Assembly (NCBI RefSeq): GCF_029714185.1
Contig: NZ_CP121671.1
Location: 4,030,001 to 4,094,000, forward strand
Length of the DNA: 64,000 nt
Reading direction: 5' to 3'
DNA from: Halobacillus naozhouensis
GTDB taxonomy: Bacteria; Bacillota; Bacilli; Bacillales; Halobacillaceae
Each line of letters opens with the position of its first letter. Position 1 is the stretch's first letter. The position numbers were made by a program, and so were the translations under genes. Below are positions 15,548 through 24,097 of this stretch, piece after piece. The notes beneath the pieces were generated by a model that had not been told where the DNA came from, ran no database searches, and worked only from the letters and a program-made list of their open reading frames with translations.

Positions 15548-17119
15548 TTATGATTTCGTTTCCTTTCGTTTTCTTAAGGAAGCAACTTTAAACCTATCTT
15601 TATTAAATTTCATCCTTGGTCGCCGTTCGGTATGCTTTACTTCGTTGCTCGCTACCTTATAGAAGGAGGCTCCCATCAACAGGATAACGAATGAGAAGGG
15701 AAGCGCAGCTATAATCAATACATTTTGTAAGCCTGCTGTTCCGCCGAAGTACACGACTACTCCCGCCATGGCTGACTGGGCGAGTCCCCAAACAATCTTC
15801 ACATTGCTTGGCGGATTTAAGGCTCCTTTAGTACTCAGCATTCCAAGTACAAAGGTTGCTGAATCTGCCGAAGTAATAAAGAAAATGGCTACGACAAATA
15901 CCGTAATTAACGACATGAGTTCCCCAAGCGGGTATTGTTCAAGCACCCCAAAGGTAGCTGTTTCTAAAGAGAAATCAGATATCATAGCAATTCCGTTTTG
16001 TTCAAGGTGTAAGGCAGATACCCCAAACACTGTAAAGAAGATAAAGCACACAATCGCAGGAACGATAAGCACACCGAGCATAAATTCTTTTATCGTACGA
16101 CCTTTTGAAATCCGTGCAATAAAGATCCCGACAAAAGGAGCCCATGAAATCCACCATGCCCAGTAAAAGATGGTCCAGTTATTAATCCATGTCCGATTCT
16201 CCTGATCCAGTGGTTCAAGGTGAAAACTCATCTCAAAAAAGTTCGCTAAGTAACCGCCAATGGTACTTGTAAACATGTTTAATATATAGAGGGTGGGGCC
16301 TACGATAAACAGCATGAGTAACAAAACGAAAGCTAACCCCATGTTAATGTTACTAAGGTATTTAATCCCCTTCCCTATTCCTGACCAAGCTGATCCAATA
16401 AATAATACAGTTGCAACAGCGAGAATAACGATTTGAAACCAAAAGGTATCGGGTGCACTAAAGAGAAAAACCAGTCCTTCCTTGATTTGCGCAGAGCCAA
16501 AACCTAAAGTTGAGGCTACCCCTACAACGGTTGCTACCACAGCAAGCGTATCAACAACCTTACCCGGGATCCCACTCATGCTTTTTTCACCGAAAATCGG
16601 GACAAGCGTTGCGCTCACTAAACCAGGCGCTCCTCTATGAAATTTGAAATAAGCCAGCACAAGAGCAACTATTCCATAGACAGCCCAGGCATGGACACCC
16701 CAATGGAAAAATGAGTATTGTAGGGCTTGCTTAATTGCAGTATCAGTCCCTAACTCTCCACTCGGAGAACTCTTAAAAGCATGTGAAATTGGCTCGGCTG
16801 TTGTCCAAAAAACGAGCCCCATCCCCATCCCTGCACTAAATAACATGGCAAACCAGGTAGGCAAGCTGAATTCCGGCTTGTCATCCTCTTTTCCGAGTTT
16901 AATTTTGCCGATTTTTGAAAAAATTAAATATACACAGAAAGCTAAAAAGATCATAATGATCAATAAATAATACCAGCCAAAATAAGTAGAGAAAAATCCA
17001 GTGACGTCAGCTGTTACTGTCTTCAAGTTATCCGGGGCTATGCTTCCCCAGATCACTACGGCAAGACAGACAGCTAGTGCGTTCCAAAATACAACGGTAA
17101 CTTTCTTCAACCATTCCAC
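15548..17119 (-). CDS. BCCT family transporter (glycine betaine/choline/carnitine type)
   Basis: A 523-residue secondary carrier of the betaine-choline-carnitine transporter family, usually Na+-coupled and used for osmoprotectant uptake. It has about 12 helices. The glycine-rich unwound helix reads GMGMGLVFWTTAEP (about 97-110). The family signature with the aromatic substrate box is NWTIFYWAWWISWAPFVG (about 312-329). The highly basic C-terminal tail is an osmosensor in some homologues such as BetP. ATG 17119 follows a GGGAGT-like site. The gene is bracketed by two copies of one palindrome. Substrate is inferred from family only. Confidence 0.9.
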   Translation of the reverse strand: MEWLKKVTVVFWNALAVCLAVVIWGSIAPDNLKTVTADVTGFFSTYFGWYYLLIIMIFLAFCVYLIFSKIGKIKLGKEDDKPEFSLPTWFAMLFSAGMGMGLVFWTTAEPISHAFKSSPSGELGTDTAIKQALQYSFFHWGVHAWAVYGIVALVLAYFKFHRGAPGLVSATLVPIFGEKSMSGIPGKVVDTLAVVATVVGVASTLGFGSAQIKEGLVFLFSAPDTFWFQIVILAVATVLFIGSAWSGIGKGIKYLSNINMGLAFVLLLMLFIVGPTLYILNMFTSTIGGYLANFFEMSFHLEPLDQENRTWINNWTIFYWAWWISWAPFVGIFIARISKGRTIKEFMLGVLIVPAIVCFIFFTVFGVSALHLEQNGIAMISDFSLETATFGVLEQYPLGELMSLITVFVVAIFFITSADSATFVLGMLSTKGALNPPSNVKIVWGLAQSAMAGVVVYFGGTAGLQNVLIIAALPFSFVILLMGASFYKVASNEVKHTERRPRMKFNKDRFKVASLRKRKETKS

Positions 17120-17205
17120 TCCCTATTAAATTTATATACGTATAACGACATCAGCATCTATAAATACCCAAAAAAACAACCAACAAAACACCATTTCAAC
17201 AAACC

Positions 17206-17260
17206 AATTATTACCACCTCAGGTCATCCATTTAATGGATGACCTGAGGTGGTAATAATT
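17206..17260. repeat. 55-bp perfect palindrome (copy 2), upstream of the BCCT gene
   Basis: Arms of 27 bases around a single central T at 17233. The core CCACCTCAGGTCATCC and its complement is shared with the hairpin at 15448-15492. It lies about 90 bases upstream of the BCCT start, a strange place for a terminator serving that gene. It would form a very stable hairpin in the 5' region of any transcript crossing it, or a cruciform in DNA. Confidence 0.85.
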
Positions 17261-17262
17261 TG

Positions 17263-17293
17263 AAAGTAAAAACCCACCTTAGCTAGGTGGGTT
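17263..17293 (-). terminator. Intrinsic terminator between the RpiR-type regulator region and BCCT
   Basis: An 8-bp stem AACCCACC/GGTGGGTT with a 7-base loop, followed on the minus strand by TTTTTACTTTC. It ends transcription coming from the regulator and the 22-residue ORF. Confidence 0.8.
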
Positions 17294-17312
17294 TGTTTGG
17301 GGGGCAGTCCTA

Positions 17313-17381
17313 TTAAAACAGGGAAAGTATGAATCCTATAACTACTATTAACCCGATAATCATTAGTATGGTTCGTATCAT
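17313..17381 (-). CDS. 22-residue hydrophobic peptide (possible small membrane protein)
   Basis: A minus-strand ATG at 17379-17381, preceded by AGAGGGTG, opens a 22-codon frame that starts MIRTIL and continues almost entirely with Ile, Val, Leu, Phe and Gly to a stop. This would be one transmembrane helix with one Arg at the N-terminal side. An intrinsic terminator lies about 20 bases after the stop, so it would fit on a short transcript of its own or at the end of the regulator transcript. The ribosome binding site and composition support it, but the length gives little statistical power. Confidence 0.35.
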   Translation of the reverse strand: MIRTILMIIGLIVVIGFILSLF

Positions 17382-17518
17382 AAGAACACCCTCTTTTCGT
17401 AGTAATCTTCATTTTTCTTATTCCTTATTATGCCCAATATGAAACAATTACCACGAAAATTCGTTCCTTCTTCCTGTATTACGCTAGTATCTCATTACCA
17501 GAAATTTGTTGTTTATTT

Positions 17519-18373
17519 CTAAAGTCGTTTTAAAGCCATCGCTTTCCGCATATTTTGCAATGCCTTATTCCCCTCTTTTTCTTTAGCCATCATTACATTC
17601 GTATACAAAGCATCGATAATACTCAATTGAGCTATTCGTGAGGAGAATGCTTCAGAACGGAAATCAGTCTCCTCAGCTACCGTATAAAGGGGAACATCGG
17701 AGGATTTTGTCAGCGGTGATTTCGCAAAGTTTGTAATACTAATCGTTTTTACTTCATTCTCTTTCAACACCTGAAGTACGTCCAAAGTATCTTTCGTTGT
17801 GCCAGAATGTGAAATCACGACAGCTACATCATCTTTCGTCAGTTGTGAAGCAGCCATCAGCTGCATATGGGACTCAAGCTGAGCATTCACTACAAGCCCG
17901 CTGCGAATAAATTTGTGATAAGCATCTAATGCTACAACAGCAGACCCCCCACATCCAAAAAAGTCAATTTTGCGAGCTTTTAGGATGACATTTACTGCTT
18001 CTGTAATCGTTGTTCCATCAACAATTTGCAGCGTGCTTTCCAAGGTTTTTATATTTGACCTGAATACCTTTTCCGAAACTGTTGAAATACTATCTCCATC
18101 ATTTATCTTGTCGTGAATGTCTTTGATCGGGGTAACAATTTCCGCAGCAAGCGCTATCTTTAACGCCTGGTAACCCTTAAAACCAATCCGTTTACAGAAA
18201 CGGAATACCGTTGATTCAGCTACACCCAGCTCGTCCGAAACTTGATTGATAGTATGGTGAATGATTGTTTCAGGGTTATTCAGAATGTAATCGGCTATTT
18301 TCTTTTCCTTATCACTGAATTTTCCATAGCTGCTTCGTATTCTTGCTAATCCATGCTGTGTTTCATTCTCCAT
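17519..18373 (-). CDS. RpiR/MurR-type transcriptional regulator with SIS domain
   Basis: A 284-residue regulator. An N-terminal HTH_6 domain (about 1-77; VSDELGVAESTVFRFCKRIG is the helix-turn-helix) is joined to a C-terminal sugar-phosphate-binding SIS domain (about 120-250; FGCGGSAVVALD and SHSGTTKDTLDVL are phosphosugar-loop motifs). ATG 18373 follows GCGAGGAG, and an in-frame ATG at 18394 has no such site. It is divergent from gnd and gntK, so it probably senses a pentose phosphate or gluconate pathway intermediate and controls that operon. B. subtilis uses GntR for this, so the regulator type differs. Confidence 0.88.
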   Translation of the reverse strand: MENETQHGLARIRSSYGKFSDKEKKIADYILNNPETIIHHTINQVSDELGVAESTVFRFCKRIGFKGYQALKIALAAEIVTPIKDIHDKINDGDSISTVSEKVFRSNIKTLESTLQIVDGTTITEAVNVILKARKIDFFGCGGSAVVALDAYHKFIRSGLVVNAQLESHMQLMAASQLTKDDVAVVISHSGTTKDTLDVLQVLKENEVKTISITNFAKSPLTKSSDVPLYTVAEETDFRSEAFSSRIAQLSIIDALYTNVMMAKEKEGNKALQNMRKAMALKRL

Positions 18374-18437
18374 TACTTGATCTCCTCGCTTCATGATAAT
18401 AGTTATATTATATAAGAAAAGAAGTCACATTAATATA

Positions 18438-18465
18438 TTGAATACGAAAAAAAATTTGATATAAT
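18438..18465 (+). promoter_or_regulatory. Sigma-A promoter of gnd-gntK
   Basis: TTGAAT (18438-18443), a 16-base spacer and TATAAT (18460-18465), 45 bases before the gnd start. It lies in the divergent region shared with the RpiR-type regulator. Confidence 0.65.
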
Positions 18466-18510
18466 CATAAATATACGGAAAATAATTTTTCCCTTTAAGG
18501 AGGAACATAT

Positions 18511-19407
18511 ATGAAAATCGGCATGGTAGGTCTTGGTAAAATGGGCCTGAACTTAACTTTAAATTTACTAGATCATGAACATGAAGTAGTAGGATACGAT
18601 ACAGATTTAACCGTTCAAGACAATGTTTCACACAAAAACTTCTCTTATCAGGATTCGTTAGCCAAACTTGTAAACGAACTTCCTACTCCCCGTGTGGTCT
18701 GGATGATGGTTCCTGCAGGTGAGATCACTGATTCCGTCATTGAAGAGCTGTCAAATCTTTTAGAAGCTGGGGATATGTTAATTGATGGCGGAAACTCCAA
18801 TTACAAAGAGACATTAAAACACGCGGAAACTCTTGAAGAAAATGGAATCTATTTCTTTGACTGCGGAACAAGCGGTGGTACGGATGGAGCTAGAAATGGT
18901 GCATGCACGATGGTAGGCGGACATCCTGATAAATTTAAACATATTGAACCTCTTTTCGAAGCCGTTTCCATTGAGAATGGATATCTGTACACAGGAAAAG
19001 CAGGCAGCGGACACTTTTTGAAAATGATTCATAATGGAATCGAATACGGAATGATGCAATCCATTGCTGAAGGCTTTGATATTCTTAACAAAAGTGAGTT
19101 CGATTATGATTACGAGAAAGTTGCTAAAGTATGGAATCACGGTTCCGTTATTCGCTCATGGTTAATGGAGCTGACAGAGCAGGCCTTTTCCAAAGATGCG
19201 AATCTGGATGAAATCAAAGGTGTCATGAATTCATCAGGTGAAGGGAAATGGACTGTGGAAACAGCTCTTGATCATCAAGTTGCCGCCCCCGTTATCGCAT
19301 TGTCCTTAATGATGCGTTATCGCTCATTGGAAGACGACACGTTTACCGGCAAAGTCGTTGCTGCTCTGCGTAATGAGTTCGGCGGTCATGCTGTCGTTAA
19401 GAAATAA
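18511..19407 (+). CDS. gnd: 6-phosphogluconate dehydrogenase, decarboxylating (short form)
   Basis: Oxidatively decarboxylates 6-phosphogluconate to ribulose 5-phosphate. The 298-residue length marks the short form (B. subtilis YqeC/GndA type), not the 470-residue enzyme; the short form often prefers NAD. Rossmann motif GLGKMGLNL at residues 7-15; the phosphogluconate-binding motif LIDGGNSNYKET at 90-101; catalytic Lys in HFLKMIHNGIEYGMMQ at about 168. ATG follows AAGGAGG. It is followed by gntK after a weak terminator-like hairpin. Together with the divergent RpiR regulator this forms a gluconate utilisation unit, though no gluconate permease is in the window. Confidence 0.92.
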   Translation: MKIGMVGLGKMGLNLTLNLLDHEHEVVGYDTDLTVQDNVSHKNFSYQDSLAKLVNELPTPRVVWMMVPAGEITDSVIEELSNLLEAGDMLIDGGNSNYKETLKHAETLEENGIYFFDCGTSGGTDGARNGACTMVGGHPDKFKHIEPLFEAVSIENGYLYTGKAGSGHFLKMIHNGIEYGMMQSIAEGFDILNKSEFDYDYEKVAKVWNHGSVIRSWLMELTEQAFSKDANLDEIKGVMNSSGEGKWTVETALDHQVAAPVIALSLMMRYRSLEDDTFTGKVVAALRNEFGGHAVVKK

Positions 19408-19417
19408 GATAGGATTC

Positions 19418-19448
19418 GGGCAGCTTCGCCACTGCCCTTTTTCTTTTT
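19418..19448 (+). terminator. Possible attenuating hairpin between gnd and gntK
   Basis: A 6-bp stem GGGCAG/CTGCCC with an 8-base loop and T-rich tail. The short stem suggests partial termination only. Confidence 0.5.
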
Positions 19449-19478
19449 ACGGAACTGATAATCATGAGGAGGTCCAGC

Positions 19479-21020
19479 ATGAACGCACATTATTACTTAG
19501 GTGTTGATATCGGTACTACGAGTACAAAGGCGGTTCTTTTTAACAAAAAGGGTGACATTAAAACTCAGCATACGGTCAACTACCCTCTCCACACACCGAA
19601 TCCGCTGGTAGCTGAACAAGACCCTGCAGAAATCTTTGAAGCTGTACTTGATACCATTCGAGAAGCAATTAACAAGGGTGAAGTTTCGACAGATCAGATT
19701 CAATTTATTTCATTCAGTTCAGCTATGCATAGTTTGATTGCAGTGGATAAGGACGGAGAGTTATTAACCAACAGCATTACATGGGCTGATACAAGAAGCG
19801 CAGCATACGCAAGAGACATCAAAGAAAACCATAATGGTCACGACATTTACTTACGGACAGGCACCCCGATCCACGCCATGTCACCTTTATCAAAGTTAGT
19901 CTGGTTAAAATCTGAGAAACCGGATGTATTTACACAAGCTGCTAAATTTATTTCCATTAAGGAGTATGTGTTTTACCGGTTATTTGATCAGTATGTAGTC
20001 GATCACTCGATAGCTTCAGCTACCGGACTGTTTAACTTAAAAGCCTTGGATTGGGATCAGGAAGCTTTAGCATTAGCAGAGATTACTCCTGACCATCTCT
20101 CTTCCCTTGTACCGACTACTTACTCATTAACAGGCTTAAAGGAAGAATACCAGCAAATCCTCGGGCTTTCGGAACAGACCCCCTTTATCATAGGCGCCAG
20201 TGACGGAGTGCTTTCGAATCTTGGTGTAAATGCAGTTGATCCCGGGGTAATTGCTGTTACGATTGGAACGAGTGGTGCGATTCGTACAGTATCTAACGAG
20301 CCTCGAACCGATCCTAAAGGACGAATCTTCTGTTACGCGCTAACAGAGAAGCACTGGATCATTGGCGGACCTGTCAATAACGGCGGAATGGTGCTGAGGT
20401 GGCTGCGTGATGAGTTCGCCGCAGCTGAAGTAGAAACGGCTGAACGCCTTGGCATCGATCCTTACGATGTATTAACGAGGATCGCTTCAACGATAGAACC
20501 CGGATCAGATGGACTGCTTTTCCATCCATTTCTTACTGGAGAGCGGGCTCCATTATGGAACTCGAGTGCACGAGGGTCATTTTTCGGCTTAAGTATTCAC
20601 CATAAGAAGCAGCACATGGTTAGGGCAGTATTAGAAGGAATTATTTATAACTTATATACGGTCCTGCTAGCTCTTGAGGAACTAACTGGAGAACCTAAGC
20701 GCATTCAAGCTACCGGCGGCTTTGCAAGGTCTGAGATGTGGAGACAGTTGATGACTGATATTTTCGACAAGCCTGTTGTTGTACCTGAAAGTTATGAAAG
20801 CTCCTGTCTCGGGGCCGTGGTTCTCGGGATGTATGCTACCGGAGAAATTGATGACTTTAGTGTCGTTTCCGATATGATTGGTCAGACTCATACCCATCAG
20901 CCAAACAAAGACACAACAGAGGTTTATCGGGATCTTCTCCCTATCTACATTCGCTTATCCAGATTATTTGAAGAAGAATATGAATCGATTGCAAGTTTTC
21001 AGCGCAAGCATATTAAATGA
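19479..21020 (+). CDS. gntK: Gluconokinase (FGGY family)
   Basis: ATP-dependent kinase making 6-phosphogluconate from gluconate. At 513 residues it equals B. subtilis GntK in length. FGGY fold: the N-terminal phosphate-binding motif YLGVDIGTTSTKAVLF lies at about 5-20, SSAMHSLIAVD at about 80, the substrate-region motif TWADTRS at about 101, and the C-terminal FGGY signature region RIQATGGFARSEMWRQ at about 408. ATG 19479 follows GAGGAGG. Xylulokinase is the main alternative within the family, but linkage to gnd strongly favours gluconate. It is the last gene before a strong terminator. Confidence 0.9.
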   Translation: MNAHYYLGVDIGTTSTKAVLFNKKGDIKTQHTVNYPLHTPNPLVAEQDPAEIFEAVLDTIREAINKGEVSTDQIQFISFSSAMHSLIAVDKDGELLTNSITWADTRSAAYARDIKENHNGHDIYLRTGTPIHAMSPLSKLVWLKSEKPDVFTQAAKFISIKEYVFYRLFDQYVVDHSIASATGLFNLKALDWDQEALALAEITPDHLSSLVPTTYSLTGLKEEYQQILGLSEQTPFIIGASDGVLSNLGVNAVDPGVIAVTIGTSGAIRTVSNEPRTDPKGRIFCYALTEKHWIIGGPVNNGGMVLRWLRDEFAAAEVETAERLGIDPYDVLTRIASTIEPGSDGLLFHPFLTGERAPLWNSSARGSFFGLSIHHKKQHMVRAVLEGIIYNLYTVLLALEELTGEPKRIQATGGFARSEMWRQLMTDIFDKPVVVPESYESSCLGAVVLGMYATGEIDDFSVVSDMIGQTHTHQPNKDTTEVYRDLLPIYIRLSRLFEEEYESIASFQRKHIK

Positions 21021-21032
21021 ATATAATCACCC

Positions 21033-21065
21033 CCCTTCACATCCAGTTTGTGAAGGGTTTTTTTT
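21033..21065 (+). terminator. Intrinsic terminator after gntK
   Basis: A perfect 9-bp stem CCCTTCACA/TGTGAAGGG with a 7-base loop and eight T residues. Confidence 0.92.
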
Positions 21066-21168
21066 GCCTATTGAAAGGTTTAATGCTTCTTATGACGGGA
21101 AGTGTCCTATTACTATTCGTTTTTGTTAAAAAAGGAAATGCCTAGTAATGTTTTAAAAGGAGGCCCTT

Positions 21169-21588
21169 ATGAAAGAAGGATATCAGCACCTATCAAACGC
21201 CTATCGGATAACTAATTACTTACTTAACTTACCGACCGTCAATGATAATTCCCTTGAACAACGGTTTAGAATCACTCTAAAAAAGAAACAAATAAGCCTT
21301 TCTAAAGTGTTAGCTATGATAGATGAAGAGGATATAACCAGGGAAAAATTTCATACGTTATCGTTTGAAATCTACCATGCAGATGAAGTGGGAAATTTAC
21401 TCTTCGGAGCCTGGAAGCGCACTACTAAGTGGAATGGTCTGCAAGGAGAGGATACCGTAGAGAAAATGAGCAGATACACAGGGCAAATTAAAAGCGATCT
21501 CCAGCTCGCAGTGCCCTTTCTAATAGAAATATTAGGAGAGGACGTTAAATACGCAGTACCAGCCTTATATCGTTCTAAAAACAGATAG
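21169..21588 (+). CDS. Hypothetical protein cotranscribed with the molybdoenzyme
   Basis: A 139-residue soluble, mostly helical protein that I do not recognise. It is rich in Lys, Glu and Leu, with no signal peptide, membrane segment or Cys cluster, so it is not a ferredoxin-type electron donor. ATG 21169 follows AAAGGAGG. The molybdopterin oxidoreductase starts 19 bases after its stop, so the two are almost certainly one operon. Bacillus formate dehydrogenase-like operons often carry a small accessory protein (YrhD, DUF1641) in this position. I cannot see DUF1641 features here, so an accessory or maturation role is inference only. Confidence 0.65.
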   Translation: MKEGYQHLSNAYRITNYLLNLPTVNDNSLEQRFRITLKKKQISLSKVLAMIDEEDITREKFHTLSFEIYHADEVGNLLFGAWKRTTKWNGLQGEDTVEKMSRYTGQIKSDLQLAVPFLIEILGEDVKYAVPALYRSKNR

Positions 21589-21607
21589 ATAGATGGAGGG
21601 AGTCATT

Positions 21608-24028
21608 ATGAAAGAATGGGGACCAATAAAAAATGATCAACATATTAAAGATCAACAGAACGTAGACAGATGGGTCCATAGCACTTGTAACCTTTGTTCC
21701 ATTGGCTGTGGATGTGAGATTGCTGTAAAGGACAATAAGTTAATTGGTGTCAAAGGCATGAAAGAACACCAAACTAATCTCGGGCGTCTCGATCCAAAAG
21801 CTAAAGATCAATGGATGGCCAATAACAGTTCAGATCGTTTGCTTCATCCCTTAGTTCGTAACCAGGAAGGCAAGCTAAAGAAAGCAACCTGGGATGAGGC
21901 AATGAGTACAATTGTTGATAAAGCGAAAGAAGTGATTGATGAGAAGGGGCCAAATGGTGCCGCTATTTATAGTACGGGACAAGGATTTCTTGAAGACTAT
22001 TATACGATTGCTAAGATTGGACGAGCTGGGATTGGCACACATTTGTTAGATGCGAATACTAGATTATGTACGGCAACAACAGAATACTGCTTGATCCAAT
22101 CTTTTGGTTCTGATGGGGTACCCGCTTCTTTTGAAGATTTAGACTATACAGATACTGTCATGTTCTTCGGTCACAATCCTGCCGAAACGGGCTCCGTCCT
22201 TTTTGAGAGAGTAATGACCCGTAAAAAAGAAACCGGTAAACCTTACATCATTGTGGTAGATCCACGCGAAACATTAACAGCGGAATCAGCGGATTTGCAT
22301 TTATCTTTAAATACGGGATCAAATTTGGCTTTATTAAATGGGTTAATAGGAGAGATGGTCCGTAGAAATTATGTGAACGATTCTTTTATTCGAAAACATA
22401 CAGTGCACTTTGATGAAATGAAAGAAACAGTTAAAGAATGGTCTTTAGAACAAACCCAACAATACACCGGTATTTCCATTGAAAAGTTAGAAGAAGCTGT
22501 AGAACAGCTTGGCCGTACCACTAGTCTTGTGAGCACAACGCTTCAAGGGGCCTATCAAGCTGCTGATGCTACGGCAACGTGTGTTGCCATTAACAACATG
22601 CATCTGATGAGGGGATTAATTGGAAAAGAGGGCTCTGGACCATTACATATGGCCGGGCAGCCGAGCTCGTCAGGAAACCGGACTGTTGGTGGTGTCGGGA
22701 CATATCCAGGGAACCGCAACCCGCTCAACCCTAAACATTTAAAGGAGATGGCTGAACTATGGAATGTTGAAGAAGACAAACTAGAAGTAGGACCAGAGAA
22801 AGGGATTATTAAGCAAATCGAGATGATGGAAAACGACCAAATTGGATTCTTCTGGAATATCCATACGAATCCGCTTGTTTCCTTGCCTAACCGTCAGCGA
22901 GCAAAGGAGGCTTTAAAGAAAACCTTTGTAGTTGTTCAGGATCCCTTTTTAACAGAAACGACAGAAATAGCTGATGTTGTTCTTCCTCCAGCCATGTGGG
23001 GCGAAAAAGAAGGTACAATGGAAAACGCAGATCGAACTATAAATCTACTAAGAAAAGCTGTTGAGCCGCCCAATGGAGTAAAAGCTGACTTTGATATCTT
23101 GCTTGATTTTGCGAAAAGGATGGGCTTTCAAGATAAAGATGGGGACCCTCTCATCCAGTTTGAAACCCCTGAGGGATCTTTTGAAGAATGGAAAGTGGTT
23201 TCTAAAGGAAGACCAAGTGACATGACAGCTATGAGTTACCAAAACCTTGAGGAAAATAGAGGTATGCAATGGCCGGCAAATGAAGAAAACCCTGAAGGTA
23301 CAACTAGACTGTATGAAGATTTTCAATTCAACACCGAAGTGGATTATGCACAGAGTTATGGGAAAGATATCATCACAGGGAGACCGCTTGCCAGGGACGA
23401 ATATAAAGAAAAGAGTGAAGCAGGGAAAGCAATCTTTTATTCAACACCCTACTTCCCTCCTTCTGAACAGCCAAGTGATAGCTACCCTTTCTGGTTTAAC
23501 TCAGGAAGACTGATCTGGCATTGGCATACAAGGACGAAAACAAGCCGTTCCGCTTCCCTTGATCAAGCCGCCAAAGAAGCCTATGTTGATATCCAAGAAG
23601 ATGATGCTGGACAAATGGGAATCCTTCCAGGAGAAGAAGTGGAAGTAATCTCTCCGCGAGGATCGATTAAGGTTCCAAGCAGAGTATCGAATTCTGTGCA
23701 AAACGGAACGGTATTTACTCCTTTTCACTTCGGAAACTTTGAAAAGGAACCCTCAGCTAACGAATTAACGATTGACGTAGTGGATCCCTTATCCCATCAG
23801 CCTCTCTACAAAAATTCAGTCTGCCGAATAGAGAAAAATAGAGGTTCGCATAAAGTAAAAAAAGGTGAAACAGTAAATAGTATTGCAGCGAACTATCATT
23901 TAACTGTTCCACAACTAAAAAGAGCGAATCGATTAAAGGACAATTTTGTTAAAGAAGGAGCCACTCTGGAAATCCCATTACGCATTCGTGAAGTTGAGGT
24001 TAAGGAATATCCGATCCCATTCGATTAA
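21608..24028 (+). CDS. Molybdopterin oxidoreductase (nitrate reductase/FdhF-like) with C-terminal LysM domain
   Basis: An 806-residue bis-MGD oxidoreductase of the DMSO reductase superfamily, cytoplasmic (no Tat signal). The N-terminal cluster motif has Cys27, Cys30 and Cys34 plus an extra Cys36, but the fourth ligand position, 28 residues after Cys34, is Asp62 (context NLGRLDPKAK). Cys154 in NTRLC is the likely Mo ligand, as in NapA/NarB-type enzymes. MGD-binding regions include FFGHNPAETGSVLFER and the C-terminal molydop-binding domain from about 600. Residues 748-791 form a LysM domain, very unusual on an intracellular redox enzyme. ATG 21608 follows GGAGGGAG. The substrate is unknown; assimilatory nitrate reductase and formate dehydrogenase are the nearest types. 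Confidence 0.85.
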   Translation: MKEWGPIKNDQHIKDQQNVDRWVHSTCNLCSIGCGCEIAVKDNKLIGVKGMKEHQTNLGRLDPKAKDQWMANNSSDRLLHPLVRNQEGKLKKATWDEAMSTIVDKAKEVIDEKGPNGAAIYSTGQGFLEDYYTIAKIGRAGIGTHLLDANTRLCTATTEYCLIQSFGSDGVPASFEDLDYTDTVMFFGHNPAETGSVLFERVMTRKKETGKPYIIVVDPRETLTAESADLHLSLNTGSNLALLNGLIGEMVRRNYVNDSFIRKHTVHFDEMKETVKEWSLEQTQQYTGISIEKLEEAVEQLGRTTSLVSTTLQGAYQAADATATCVAINNMHLMRGLIGKEGSGPLHMAGQPSSSGNRTVGGVGTYPGNRNPLNPKHLKEMAELWNVEEDKLEVGPEKGIIKQIEMMENDQIGFFWNIHTNPLVSLPNRQRAKEALKKTFVVVQDPFLTETTEIADVVLPPAMWGEKEGTMENADRTINLLRKAVEPPNGVKADFDILLDFAKRMGFQDKDGDPLIQFETPEGSFEEWKVVSKGRPSDMTAMSYQNLEENRGMQWPANEENPEGTTRLYEDFQFNTEVDYAQSYGKDIITGRPLARDEYKEKSEAGKAIFYSTPYFPPSEQPSDSYPFWFNSGRLIWHWHTRTKTSRSASLDQAAKEAYVDIQEDDAGQMGILPGEEVEVISPRGSIKVPSRVSNSVQNGTVFTPFHFGNFEKEPSANELTIDVVDPLSHQPLYKNSVCRIEKNRGSHKVKKGETVNSIAANYHLTVPQLKRANRLKDNFVKEGATLEIPLRIREVEVKEYPIPFD

Positions 24029-24045
24029 TCGAAGACACTAAGAGG

Positions 24046-24086
24046 CCTGATGTCCACCTATAGAGGTAGTCATCAGGCTCCTTTTT
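24046..24086 (+). terminator. Intrinsic terminator after the molybdoenzyme gene
   Basis: An outer CCTGATG/CATCAGG stem with an inner CC-ACCT/AGGT pairing, then CTCCTTTTT. The convergent katE gene ends 11 bases on. Confidence 0.8.
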
Positions 24087-24097
24087 GAGATAATAAA

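Noticed and set aside
17224..17412. 62-codon minus-strand frame crossing the 55-bp palindrome
   Set aside because: It runs through a terminator and a palindrome with no ribosome site. A shorter hydrophobic frame in the same place is more credible.
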